From: Rhynchospora pubera | Taxonomy: Eukaryota; Streptophyta; Magnoliopsida; Poales; Cyperaceae | Direction: 5' to 3' | Length of the DNA: 64,000 bases | Assembly: GCA_028095005.1 (NCBI GenBank) | Contig: CM051461.1 | Coordinates: 58,323,840-58,387,839 of the forward strand | Shown: positions 1 to 9,477 of the stretch, in pieces | Layout of the letters: every line of letters starts with the position of its first letter | Position numbering within the stretch: position 1 is the stretch's first letter | Position numbers and translations under genes: made by a program | Notes under the pieces: model-generated | The model's input: the letters and a program-made list of their open reading frames with translations, nothing else | What the model was told of the DNA's origin: nothing | Databases searched by the model: none

Positions 1-251
1 TTTTTCAAATTTTTTTGCTATTTATTATGATATTTTCAAATTGGATGGCCTGATATACTCTAATCATAATATCTTAAAAAAATATCATAATAAATAGCAA
101 AAAATTCGAAAAAAATATAAAATTTGGTCTCCAAAGATATTTCAATATGGAGAACAACTTGAACAGTTCGGATTGACCATTTGAATTTTGGATCTTGAAA
201 AATGACTCGATGGCACGGGACCCTCCGTGTCATCGATAGCACGTTAGTCAT

Positions 252-255
<4 letters not shown>
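1..255. repeat. Half of a long-inverted-repeat (foldback) element, cut by the window edge
   Basis: This matches the right half of the complete foldback copy at 23,801-24,199. Both share the central poly-A/T block around 'AAATTTGGTCTCCAAA', a 'TTGAACAGTTCGGATTGACC'-like stretch and an outer end near 'GCACGTTAGTCATT'. The left half lies outside the window. A (TC)n(TA)n tract follows directly, as with other copies of this family. No coding capacity is seen. Confidence 0.6.

Positions 256-311
<56 letters not shown>
252..311. repeat. (TC)n(TA)n microsatellite
   Basis: A run of TC dinucleotides turns into a run of TA dinucleotides. It abuts the foldback half to its left. Similar compound tracts border family members at 5,196-5,232, 24,199-24,220, 24,624-24,655 and 39,123-39,168. 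Confidence 0.9.
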
Positions 312-313
<2 letters not shown>

Positions 314-544
314 TTTTAAACTATTCAGCCTTCACTTCGTGTTGATTGTGTCATTAATAAAATTAAAGAGCTTTAATAATTAGTTGGTGTCTTTCTTTTA
401 GTTATTCGGTTAAATACTTTCATCATAATTTTGCTGAGAAACAACTTGAATCTGTTCGTTGGATGTTGCACAGAATACGGATATTGGTTGTTGAAGTATT
501 TATTGATTGAATAAAATTAACTTGTCACCCGATAACTAATCTAT

Positions 545-632
545 AGAACAATTGAGAATGGCTAACGTGCCATCCATGACACGGAAGGTCCGGTGCCATC
601 GAGTCATTTTTCAAGATTCAAAATGAATAATA
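545..632. repeat. Inverted fragment of the foldback-element end
   Basis: The stretch beginning 'GAGAATGGCTAACGTGCCAT' is the reverse complement of the outer end of the element at 1-255, including the 'CGATGGCAC' and 'TCATTTTTC' words. The two ends face each other across about 290 bases. This may be a rearranged copy or two nested insertions. The stretch 311-545 between them holds nothing I recognise. Confidence 0.5.
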
Positions 633-1142
633 AAAAGAACAAGTGAATATATAAGTACCAAATTTAATAATAAAATACGGTGATTAACTGTGCAACGATT
701 GCATACTAGCTAAAGCAATTAAATTAGACGGTAAAAATGTACATTTTTAATATCAAAGTTTTTAACGAATAATAGATCACACAAGCATAGTGCAAAATGC
801 ATTTTTAGCTAGGTAATACATTTAAACTACACGTACAAGATACAAACTCAAAAGTAAATCATTTTAATTTGAACCATAATAAACGAACACCAAATACTAC
901 TGTTGGACTATATATATATATTAGCCATGAAAGTATTAGAAAATAATTTAGCATAACAAAATGCTAATTGTTGAATAATTGATAGTAATGATAAAATAGA
1001 TTAAGTTTGCAGTTCTTATGGGTCTCTGGTTTCAGTAGAAGCTAATGAGTCCTTTGTTAAGTGGTGCTGTTAATTAGGAATTAGCTTTGATGTTTTTTTT
1101 CCGGTTGAGATGAGGTGTGCTCTGTACCGGGTGGTACTGAAG

Positions 1143-1342
1143 GGAGTTCTTGTGTTTGGATGTTTCACGAACAAGGGGAAGAAGAAGAATAAAGGCCCAC
1201 GAATAAATCAGTTCGTGAAAATCGAAGAACTAGGAACTAGGAAAAAGTTCACGAACTACGGCTGTTCGTGGGTTGTTTGGTTCGTGCGAACAGCGCTAGT
1301 TCGCAAATTAGTTGTTCGCGACACATTCCAAACACACTTAAT
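1143..1342. mobile_element. MITE-like repeat, GTTCG-rich family (copy 1)
   Basis: It is bounded by 'TGTTTGGATGTTTCACGAAC' on the left and 'ACATTCCAAACACA' on the right, which form a short imperfect inverted repeat. The interior is dense in GTTCG/CGAAC words. Related copies lie at 49,953-50,158 and 59,114-59,524. There is no coding potential. Confidence 0.55.
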
Positions 1343-1636
1343 TGTTTTTTTCAGGCGCTCCCCCACTAGTTTCCGGGAAAAAAAATAGTTTTTTTTTAAG
1401 TATTGAAATTTCATTCGTCGTTTCTTCTCGATTTAAAAGGAATTGAGATTAGAGAATTGAGACTCACTGACTCACTGTACCTCACGTCACGTGAAACATG
1501 GGTTCAAGACTTCAAGACTTCAGGAAATTGGAGGTTCTTCTAGGTATATCTTTATACGGCATACTGTGTGGCGAGAGCCACAGCAAATGAAACCACTTAG
1601 CTGGGACCACAAGAAGCATGGTATAAGTATAACCAG

Positions 1637-1794
1637 GGGCTGTTTAGATCATATGGGAATAGGAGGAATTTTCTATTTCTAGACATAAATTTATTATAGA
1701 CAATTCAAATTTTTCACAAAATTACACACTTTTCAATATTTTTCACCTAAAAATAGACTATTTCTCTTATTCCTAAACAATCCAAACTGCCTCA
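1637..1794. mobile_element. MITE with GGCTGTTTAGAT-type ends
   Basis: The left end 'GGCTGTTTAGATCATATGGG' and the right end 'CCTAAACAATCCAAACTGCC' form an imperfect terminal inverted repeat of the (N)TGTTTGGAT kind common in plant Tourist- or hAT-like MITEs. The homologous segment near 43,430 lacks this insert, which supports mobility. Confidence 0.55.
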
Positions 1795-2339
1795 GAGAAT
1801 TTGCATCAACATGTAAGCAATGTTTCTTTGCTAAACAAAATATTTCCAGTAGCCAAATCAATGCAAGGAAACTCGTCTAAATAGGAATATAGGATCTAAG
1901 GAAAGGAATTCTAAAAGCAACCATTAATTTTATAAATAACAATGTAGAATTTGCGCATGGCCCCAACATTAATAATAGATAAGAAATGTTTCAAACAAAT
2001 CATTGCTCAATTAAAAAAAAATATATCGAATGAAAATAAACTACGATATTTAACGTGAACGACTAAAGGTGCACTGAGATTTGTATGTTAGAAATTAGCG
2101 CCGGTTTATTTTTCATTTTTTGTCGTCAGTGGTCTTGGCCTACATAAGCAATTTTTTAAATGTTTATTTACCAAATAGGAATGGAAATTACTATTTATCG
2201 TTTCTCCATGCGCAATCTTGTGTAATCGCTATTGTATTTATTCACTTTATTTATTTATATATTATTTTTATTTTTTTATGTGTTCACTTTATACAATTAT
2301 GAGTTAGATTTGATTTTTTGTATTGTTGTTAGGATTTTT

Positions 2340-2450
2340 ATATACATATTGAACTTATTTTTATTGAACTTATTTGTTTGTATGTATTCATTTTGATTAT
2401 TTAAATGTTCATTTTGTCTATTTTATATGTTCACTTTGATCAATGATGAT
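2340..2450. repeat. Fragment of the ATGTTCACTTT palindromic MITE family
   Basis: It contains 'GAACTTATTTGTTTGTATGT' and 'TATATGTTCACTTTGAT', matching the right half of the MITEs at 55,849-56,137 and 62,607-62,900. Only part of one arm is present. The flanking 2,041-2,339 and 2,451-2,530 are A+T-rich and hold nothing I recognise. Confidence 0.5.
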
Positions 2451-2539
2451 AAAGTAGTTTTCATTTCTGAACATGAATATTTTCATTTGTCAAGGTTTTT
2501 AATAGGCTTTTTTAAGGAAGAAATCCAAGTAGGTATCGA

Positions 2540-3892
2540 CCGAAAAATTTAAAAATAATATTAAATTAATATTATATATTAAAAATAATATCAATATAAT
2601 AATATTTTTTTAAATAGTATCACAAGATCGGAATCTGAGATTCCGACCGCAATTACGGAATTCCGAATACCGATCTTAGCTAAGATAGGAATCCGGGATT
2701 CCGATCTTAGCTTTAAATATTAGAAATAATATTTAAAAATAATATTTAATTTATTAATTTAATTAAATATAAATTAATTTATTTATTTAATTAAATATAA
2801 ATTTAATTAATTTATTTAATACATATAAAAATTATTTTGTGGCTATTACAATTTAGTTCGAGGCAAATTAGAGACGCATTTGAATCATCTTTCAACTTTC
2901 GAGTCATTGTGAGAGGAATAGAGGACGTGCATGTCTGTGGAGGACATCGAAACTTCATGAAATAAGAGATATTTGAGTAAGGACATAAGAAAAAGTGAGA
3001 CAAAGAGGAATAAATAATGATAAACGGGTGGGTTGAACTATACACGGGTTTACTAGTACAAAATCTGCAACCCAACCCGAAGTATCGGGTTTGTCAAACT
3101 TAGAACCCGTACCCAACCCAACATCATGCTAACCCGGTAAAAAAAACGGTTCGGGTCGGGTGGGTTGAACGGATTCACGGTTTTTTTTACACCCCTACAT
3201 GCGTGAGAAGGGCCGGAGACTTCACGCATGATAATCTAACGGCTGAAGTTATTGCCAACTGTATCAGAAATGCAGTAAAGAGAGAATTCGGTATTTCCTT
3301 ACCGGGCGTGAAATCTCTATTGGAGAAAGAATACCTGAATGTGGTATCCACTTATAATAAGATTTGGCATGGGCGAGAGAGAGAGCAATCGAACATCTTT
3401 TCGGATCGTGGGAAGATTCGTACAACAAATTCCCGAGTCTTTTATTGGCTATACAGATGATGACACCCGAGACGCAGATCAAATGGTTGTTTAAAAATTT
3501 ATTATTTCAATGTAAATTAATTAAAAAAAATTTATAACTTAATTATTCATTTTTTAATTAAATAAAATAATTATTTATATTTTAATTAAATTTATATTTA
3601 ATTAAATAAATTAATTAAATATTATTTTAAATATTATTTCTAATATTTAAAGCTAAGATCGGAATCCGGGATTCCGATCTTAGCTTTAAATATTAAAAAT
3701 AATATTTAAATGAGTAGTTAGCTAAGATTGGAATCCGGGATTCCGATCTTAGCTAAGATCGGTATCCGGAATTCCGTAATTGCGATCAGAATCCCACATT
3801 CCGATCTTGTGATACTATTTAAAAAAATATTATTATATTGATATTATTTTTAATACATTATATTAATTTAATATTATTTTTAAATTTTTTGG
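2540..3892. mobile_element. Mutator-like element 1 (CCGAAAAA family), 1,353 bp
   Basis: The element is bounded by an exact 9-bp target duplication, AGGTATCGA, at 2,531-2,539 and 3,893-3,901, the length typical of Mutator-superfamily insertions. Terminal inverted repeats begin CCGAAAAATTTAAAA on the left and CCAAAAAATTTAAAA on the right arm. They extend about 280-350 bases and contain nested palindromes built from GATTCCGATCTTAGC words. The interior carries a broken MULE transposase segment (3,227-3,490), which supports the superfamily call independently of the target duplication. It also holds a stretch rich in GGGT/ACCC words (about 3,030-3,190). It is non-autonomous. Confidence 0.88.
3227..3490 (+). 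pseudogene. MULE transposase N-terminal fragment, frameshifted
   Basis: The plus-strand translation contains NLTAEVIANCIRNAV, then a short spacer, then STYNKIWHGRER. After a shift of frame within a GAGAGAGAG run near 3,375-3,385, it reads AIEHLFGSWEDSYNKFP and MMTPETQIKW. The order of motifs (NL..IA..I...V, then SY.KAW.AK..AIE..FG.W..SY..LP) is the pattern of the region just before the catalytic domain in plant MULE transposases. About 80 residues survive. There is no catalytic DDE region, no start codon in context and at least one 2-nt frameshift, so this is a relic. Confidence 0.72.
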
Positions 3893-4489
3893 AGGTATCG
3901 ACGTATTGTCGACACAGATAAAGTGCAGAAGAGCCCAACAAATGTTATTGAAGGCGTAACAAAGCCTGTCTTATTTGAATCCTGGTCTGTCCCGAAAAAT
4001 TTAAAAATAATATTAAATTAATAAAATATATTAACAATAATATCAATATAATAATATTTTTTTAAATAGTATCACAAAATCGGAATTTGGGATTCCGACC
4101 GCAATTACAGAATCTGGGATTCCGATCTTAGATAAGATCGGAATTCCGGATTCCGAACTTAGCTAAGATCGGAATTCCGGATTCAGATCGGAATCTCGAA
4201 TTCCGATCTTACACCTTTGGCCTTTTCCCCCTTTTTTTGTGCTGAGTCCTTTGACTTTTCTCTTTGGCCTTTTCCCATTCGTAGATGTACTGTCAGGTAT
4301 TTTTTTTCCATACTTTTTAATAAAAACTCCTAGATGTGTTGTCAGGCTTTTTCCATTCGTAGATGTGCTGTCAGGCTTTTCCCTTTAACAAAAATTTAAA
4401 CTTAATTAAATAATAAATTATAACGTTTAGTTATTTTTTCCATACTTTTTAATTTAAAAAATAATAAAATAATTTGATACGATTTGACA

Positions 4490-4680
4490 CGACTAACACG
4501 ACGTGTCAATACGACACGAACATGTCAGTCGTGTCGTGTCAAAATGCGTGTCATGTTGCCTTTTCTCACCACTAAGCACGACACGAGACGATTAAAAAAG
4601 TAGTTTGTGTCAACACGACACGACACGTGACTCTGACACGATCATATTTGACACGACACGCACTATTGGAAAACACTAGT
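4490..4680. repeat. GACACG/CGTGTC-rich repeat
   Basis: The words ACACGAC, CGTGTCGTGTC and GACACGACACG recur many times on both strands, giving strong potential for local hairpins. It lies inside Mutator-like element 2. Function unknown; it has no coding potential. Confidence 0.7.
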
Positions 4681-4924
4681 TCCTCTACATAAATACCATT
4701 ATCTTCGATAAAAAAAATGAACAAAAAGCAATGATGCATCCTGCATCAATACGCGCAAAAAGTTAACTTTCATTACTTCTTAATGGATTATCTTTTGTTC
4801 ATTCATACGAGTGTAGCCTGCTAGGAATGATATATAGGGACGATGAAAATCAATTTTGTAAAAATAAATTTTATCAAACTGGTTGATTAAAACCCATTCG
4901 ATGTCAAATATATATCATTAAATT

Positions 4925-5195
4925 TGATACACAACTTATCTAAGCTATATAGTATTTTTTTAAATTTTAAAAATTCATTAATCTAATTAGTTTTGAGCCG
5001 TTCAAAAACAGCAGTTTTTTAAAATCTGAAATAAATACTTCAAAATTTAAAAAATATATATAAAATTTGGTCTACATGGAGATTTTAATAGGGAGATCAC
5101 ATTAGACAGTTTGGATCGGTTATTTTGAACTAAATTTTGGAATTTTGAACGTGACTTGCGGACGCTTTGGTGAGTTGCAACTCACCATAACAAAA

Positions 5196-5232
<37 letters not shown>
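4925..5232. repeat. Half of a foldback element plus (CT)n(TA)n tract
   Basis: This shares with the copy at 49,597-49,949 the block from 'TAATCTAATTAG' through 'AAATTTGGTCTACATGGAGA' to an outer end 'GGTGAGTTGCAACTCACC'. A CT-then-TA microsatellite follows at 5,196-5,232. Only about half of the palindrome is recognisable. It is nested in Mutator-like element 2. Confidence 0.55.
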
Positions 5233-6109
5233 ATAACACATCTCTAAATTTATTTTCTTATATTTTTGGGAACTATTTTGTTAGTTATCATTGCGGTCAA
5301 ATAGATTTGCTGTCAACAATATAATCTATATATAAATGATTAAATAAAAGACCAAATATGCAATCACTTATAAATATTTATATTATGACATGTGTTGGAT
5401 ACTTACAAAATAAAGATACAAAATTTGACAATATTAAGTTCTTAATATATATGTACGAAAACTAACAATGAATCATTTCTAATAATCCCAATTTGTCATT
5501 CAAATTCCTAATCTTTTGTTACCAAAATTATTGAAATAAGGAGGCAGTTAACCACTTCTCTAATCCATAAGAAGGATTTTGGGATTACTTGAGAAACACC
5601 TCGTGAAAATGAGTCGGACACAACTCTTCTAATAATTGCTAGTTATTCTGGTTGTAGAGTTGCTAGCTTTGCTGTGCCCATTTCGCTGTAAACTTAGTTA
5701 TATTACGAACTGGTTATATTATGTTAAATATCGGACAAATTAGATTACCTAAGCTAGATTACTAGTCTATCTCTGCTTTCCAAACTCATTTCATAGCGTT
5801 AATTTTTTTAAATCCCCTCCTCCCACTTAAACTAAATATATATGCATATCAATTTGTTATTAGTCCATTAAATTTGTTGTATTGTATGCCAACTCTTTTA
5901 ATTTAACTTATGATATTTAAACATTCCATCAAAAAATAAACTACAAATAACGGTAGCAATGTATAACATTCAATCATCCTTTTGCATGTACTATAAATCA
6001 TACCTAGAGTGTCAACTTCAACTTATTATTGAAAAGGTAATGAATTTAATTTTACTACCTGACATTGACAGTGACAGCACATCTACGAATGGGATAAGGC
6101 CAAAGGGAC

Positions 6110-6301
6110 GAGTTCAGATCTGGTGCCGCGCGGCACACCGTGTAGCGCGGCATCGTAGCCGTCTGATCAAGATCCAATGGACAAGGGAGCCCCGTGCATG
6201 TAACCTAGATTGATAGGCCCGTAAAAAATGAACCGTCCGATCAAGATCAGACGGCTCGTACGCGCGCTACACGGTGTCCCGCGCTACACGGGATTCGGGT
6301 C
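6110..6301. repeat. GC-rich palindromic insert with 10-bp flanking direct repeat
   Basis: The direct repeat CCAAAGGGAC flanks this stretch at 6,100-6,109 and 6,302-6,311. The interior contains facing copies of 'CACCGTGTAGCGCGG'-type words and of 'CCGTCTGATCAAGATC', so it can fold back on itself. Its base composition is sharply richer in G+C than the surroundings. It is probably a small nested transposon, and the superfamily is uncertain. Confidence 0.5.
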
Positions 6302-6666
6302 CCAAAGGGACTCGGGGCAAAAAAAATGGGAAAAGGCCAAAGGTGTAAGATCGGAATTTGGGATTCCGATCTTAGCTAAGTTCGGAATTCGGGATTCCGA
6401 TTTTAGCTAAGATCGAAATCCCAGATTCCGTAATTGCGGTCGGAATCCCAGATTCCGATCTTGTGATACTATTTAAAAAAATATTATTATATTGATATTA
6501 TTTTTAATATATTATATTAATTTAATATTATTTTTAAATTTTTCGGTGGTCTGTCCCAAGTCCCAACCCAGCTAGATATAGATTTGAGGCCTTAATGTAT
6601 GTCTGTTGCCTGTTGGATTTGGACCAGTTGGGTTCACCAAAGCAGGTTATTTTTGTTTTTTTTATG

Positions 6667-6855
6667 GGCTCCGTTTGGATGCGTTGAGAATAAGATAGGA
6701 AGAAGGAAAAATGGAAGTAATTTATTGGGAAGGGATAAATTTATTGGAAAGTGTGTAACTTTTGTGAAGAGTTTGGATGGTTAGAAATAAATTTATTGAT
6801 AAAAAATGGTTATTCCTTATTCATTATTCCGGGAAGAAGCTATCCAAACGGAGCC
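6667..6855. mobile_element. Tourist-like MITE, GGCTCCGTTTGGAT ends
   Basis: The terminal inverted repeats are GGCTCCGTTTGGAT on the left and ATCCAAACGGAGCC on the right, with the 3-bp direct repeat ATG on both sides. The interior words 'GAAGTGTGTAA' and 'GAAGAGTTTGGA' recur in related copies at 38,533-38,680 and 50,924-51,072. It has no coding potential. Confidence 0.75.
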
Positions 6856-7337
6856 ATGGATACAGGTAACAAGATACTCGAAGCGAATATTTAACCTTTT
6901 ATTTATATTATTACTTATAAAAACAAAAAGAATACATGTGTTTTCATTATTTAAATAGGTCGTTTATAAGATTGAAACAACATACAGCTTGAACAATTGT
7001 GTTTGCATTTTTTTTTAAAAAAGTTCGCTTACTTTGAGGTGTCAAATAAACGTAGTGCGAATTTTAGGTGTAAACAAGAATTATTAATTTAATGTAGGAA
7101 AGTTAATTATCGAATTTGATATAATTTATAATTTTAAATATGATTTGATTGTAATTTACAATGAGAAAAATCTGGATTATTAAAAATTTGAATACTTGAA
7201 TCGAATTTTAATTATAATTTTATACATAAAAAATACATAGAAAAGCATAGACAATTATCGAAAGGTTGAACATTTAATTTAAAAATCCCATTCCCTAATT
7301 ATTGAAAGTGCCAGGTGCCGTTAGTAGCTATTTATAA
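6856..7337. other. A+T-rich intergenic spacer; nothing recognised
   Basis: No reading frame, repeat pair or motif stood out. The rightmost part borders the outer end of inverted-duplication arm 1. Confidence 0.5.
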
Positions 7338-7685
7338 TGTTTAAAATGAAAGAATCAATGTGTTTTCATTATTTATGTCAGTCTTTTATATTATTGATAA
7401 ATTTACAGTTGGACTGATCATTCATTGATTAAAATTGTATGTACGGTTTCAATTTAAAAAAAAATGAACCTTTTTTTTTATTTACATCCATGTATAAAAC
7501 AAATCTTATTTAAGATAAAAATAACGTGTATAATTTTTGTGTTATTTCTATCTTGTTTCTCGCATATTTAGTGTTGCCAATTAAACGTGCGTGAACAACT
7601 GAACGTTAAGCGTAAGAAAGAATTAATTATTTATTTTGATGACAAGACTAATATAATAATGTGGTCAATCTTATAAACTTAAGAT

Positions 7686-9462
7686 TGTTGGAGTTATGTC
7701 CTAGAAGTCAATGATTTAATGACTTAAATATTAGTTTATGTTATGGATGATATATTATCATATGTTCCTAGGTTTATTATTGACAGATTATTCAGGTTGA
7801 GGATCTGAATTGTAGATCTCTGTGGATCATTCTTTAGAATGACAATAATAAATCTAAACGGTCCATAATCTTGATAATTAACAAGAAACATTAATTATCT
7901 TATAAGATTAGTATGCAAGTTAAGTGATGATTAAGTTCTACAAATCATAGGTAAAGAGTTACCAACTTAATTGCATATGTGTATGTTATGGAACATAGCA
8001 CAGGACTTGACCCATCGAAATAAACATATGGATTGTGTTATGTGTCATTGTTTATTTCGTTACGATTTTGGTTCTAAGTTTGAGATGTTTATCTTTTCCA
8101 CATGAGGATAGGTTCAATAAATATCGTCTACCGCTGATTCCCGATAAGGGCTGCTATACGGACTTTATTTATGTTCTCTTGAATTGTGCGGGGAAAAGCT
8201 AATCATCAAGAAAACCGTATGTCCCTCATTAATTCACTTAGTGAGTGACGATATCTGTTTGGGCCCCTTGATGGAGATAGATTGTTTGCATGCAACTTTA
8301 TACAATTATCTCTAGATCAAGTAACGTATAATCTGCAAGAATGACACATTCCTATCTTGGATTATACGATGATATCGTGTGACATAAGAATCAAAATAGG
8401 GAAATACATTTATTCTCTTATGCATGATTGAAATATTGTAGCAGTACATTATTTATGTGAATTGGGAATCATAACGTGTTGCTAGATACCGCTTATGATT
8501 ATTGGAATTAAATAACGATTTAATTCCATGTCCAACTTAGCATAAATCCTCAAAGGGTCACACAAATAGGACTTTAACCATACAGTGTATTAATTGATTT
8601 GTTTGCATTGGATAATGCAAAAATATGATGAGTTGATTAATTAATTATATACCGTTGCAAACCGTTATAATTAATTACATCAAAAGGATCATATAGAAAT
8701 TAATTTAATACATATGCTTATTCCAAAGTAATTATCATTGAGTTGATAATTAATTATGCTCAACAATATTTAATATAATTGTAGGAATTATATTGAATAA
8801 ATAGGCTTAATTTAATTAGCCGTTGTGAGCCGAAATAATAATCAATTGGATAGGGCCCATTATATAATTGATATAATAGGCTTAAGAGAAAATAATTAAA
8901 ATATGGAAAAGGCCCATTTAGGCCTTTATTTTGGCCGGCCTTAGGTGATGGCAAAAGAGTAAATAGTGAGGTGAGAAGGTTGGACTTGATCTCTATATAA
9001 GGACCACTAGTTGGTGCCTTCCAACCCTAGTTCTCTCTCCTCCTCTTGCCTCCTTCTCTAGCCGCCACCTTCAAGAGAGAAAATTAGTTTTCTCTATTCC
9101 ATTTTATGCTCTCTTCCATTGATTATTAATAGGTCTCATGTGTTGAGAATAACTATTCCTAAAATTAGTTCAAAAATAGTAAAGGGATGAGCATTCCTCT
9201 AGTTCCTACTAGCATAGGACCTATGAGAATGGTTAGTTTCCTTGGTGGACTCGAGGCGCGCGATTAGGAGGCGAAGGAGAGCACCCCATCGATTCCCATG
9301 CCGTAGGATCGAGCCCCGCGAATACGATTTCGCGGGAGGTACAATTTCCACCTATCTCTTTGTGTCGAATAGCTTAGTACTAGATCCCTTTGTTGCTTGT
9401 GTTTTAATTGGCTTAATTAATGGTAATTAGTCACAAAATTAAAATTGGGCAATTTTCTAACA
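7686..9462 (+). repeat. Left LTR, 1,777 bp
   Basis: It begins TGTTGGAGTTATG and ends TTTCTAACA directly before the primer-binding site. A TATATAAGG box lies at 8,994-9,002 and probably sets the start of the element's transcript. Short open frames (8,760-8,954 minus and 9,242-9,430 plus) occur identically in both LTRs and are not genes. Confidence 0.93.
8994..9002 (+). promoter_or_regulatory. LTR TATA box (TATATAAGG)
   Basis: This is the only strong TATA-like sequence in the second half of the LTR, sitting before a pyrimidine-rich stretch as expected for the U3/R border. The right LTR has the same box at 16,903-16,911. Confidence 0.55.
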
Positions 9463-9463
9463 G

Positions 9464-9477
9464 TGGTATCAGAGCCA
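9464..9477 (+). other. Retrotransposon primer-binding site (initiator tRNA-Met)
   Basis: TGGTATCAGAGCCA starts two bases after the left LTR and is complementary to the 3' end of plant initiator tRNA-Met, the usual primer of Ty1/copia elements. It is not a tRNA gene. Confidence 0.92.

Larger units (their letters stand above)
641..2040. other. Low-copy segment homologous to 42,930-43,640; no gene seen
   Basis: Several islands match the region downstream of MYB gene B in the same order and orientation. Examples are 'GTGCAACGATTGCAT' (near 690 and 42,952), 'ACTGTGTGGCGAG' (near 1,565 and 43,350) and 'TCCAGTAGCCAAA' (near 1,846 and 43,483). This suggests an old segmental duplication that includes MYB 3' flanks. 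Two small MITE-like insertions (1,143-1,342 and 1,637-1,794) interrupt this copy. Short open frames here look like chance. Confidence 0.55.
3992..6546. mobile_element. Mutator-like element 2 (CCGAAAAA family), 2,555 bp
   Basis: An exact 9-bp duplication, TGGTCTGTC, lies at 3,983-3,991 and 6,547-6,555. The inverted repeats begin CCGAAAAATTTAAAA on both sides and run for about 220-240 bases with the same GATTCCGATCTTAGC palindromes as element 1. Inside them is a second inverted pair (CCTTTGGCCTTTTCCC near 4,213 against GGGAAAAGGCCAAAGG near 6,327), so the element is compound. No transposase remnant was recognised. The interior holds a GACACG-rich patch, a foldback half, and a GC-rich palindrome with its own flanking direct repeat. 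Confidence 0.87.

Noticed and set aside
8760..9430. Open frames of 64 and 62 residues, repeated exactly at 16,669-17,339
   Set aside because: They lie in the two LTRs. Their conservation reflects LTR identity, and they show no protein motif.
9464..9477. tRNA-like sequence
   Set aside because: It is the primer-binding site complementary to initiator tRNA-Met; no cloverleaf is present.
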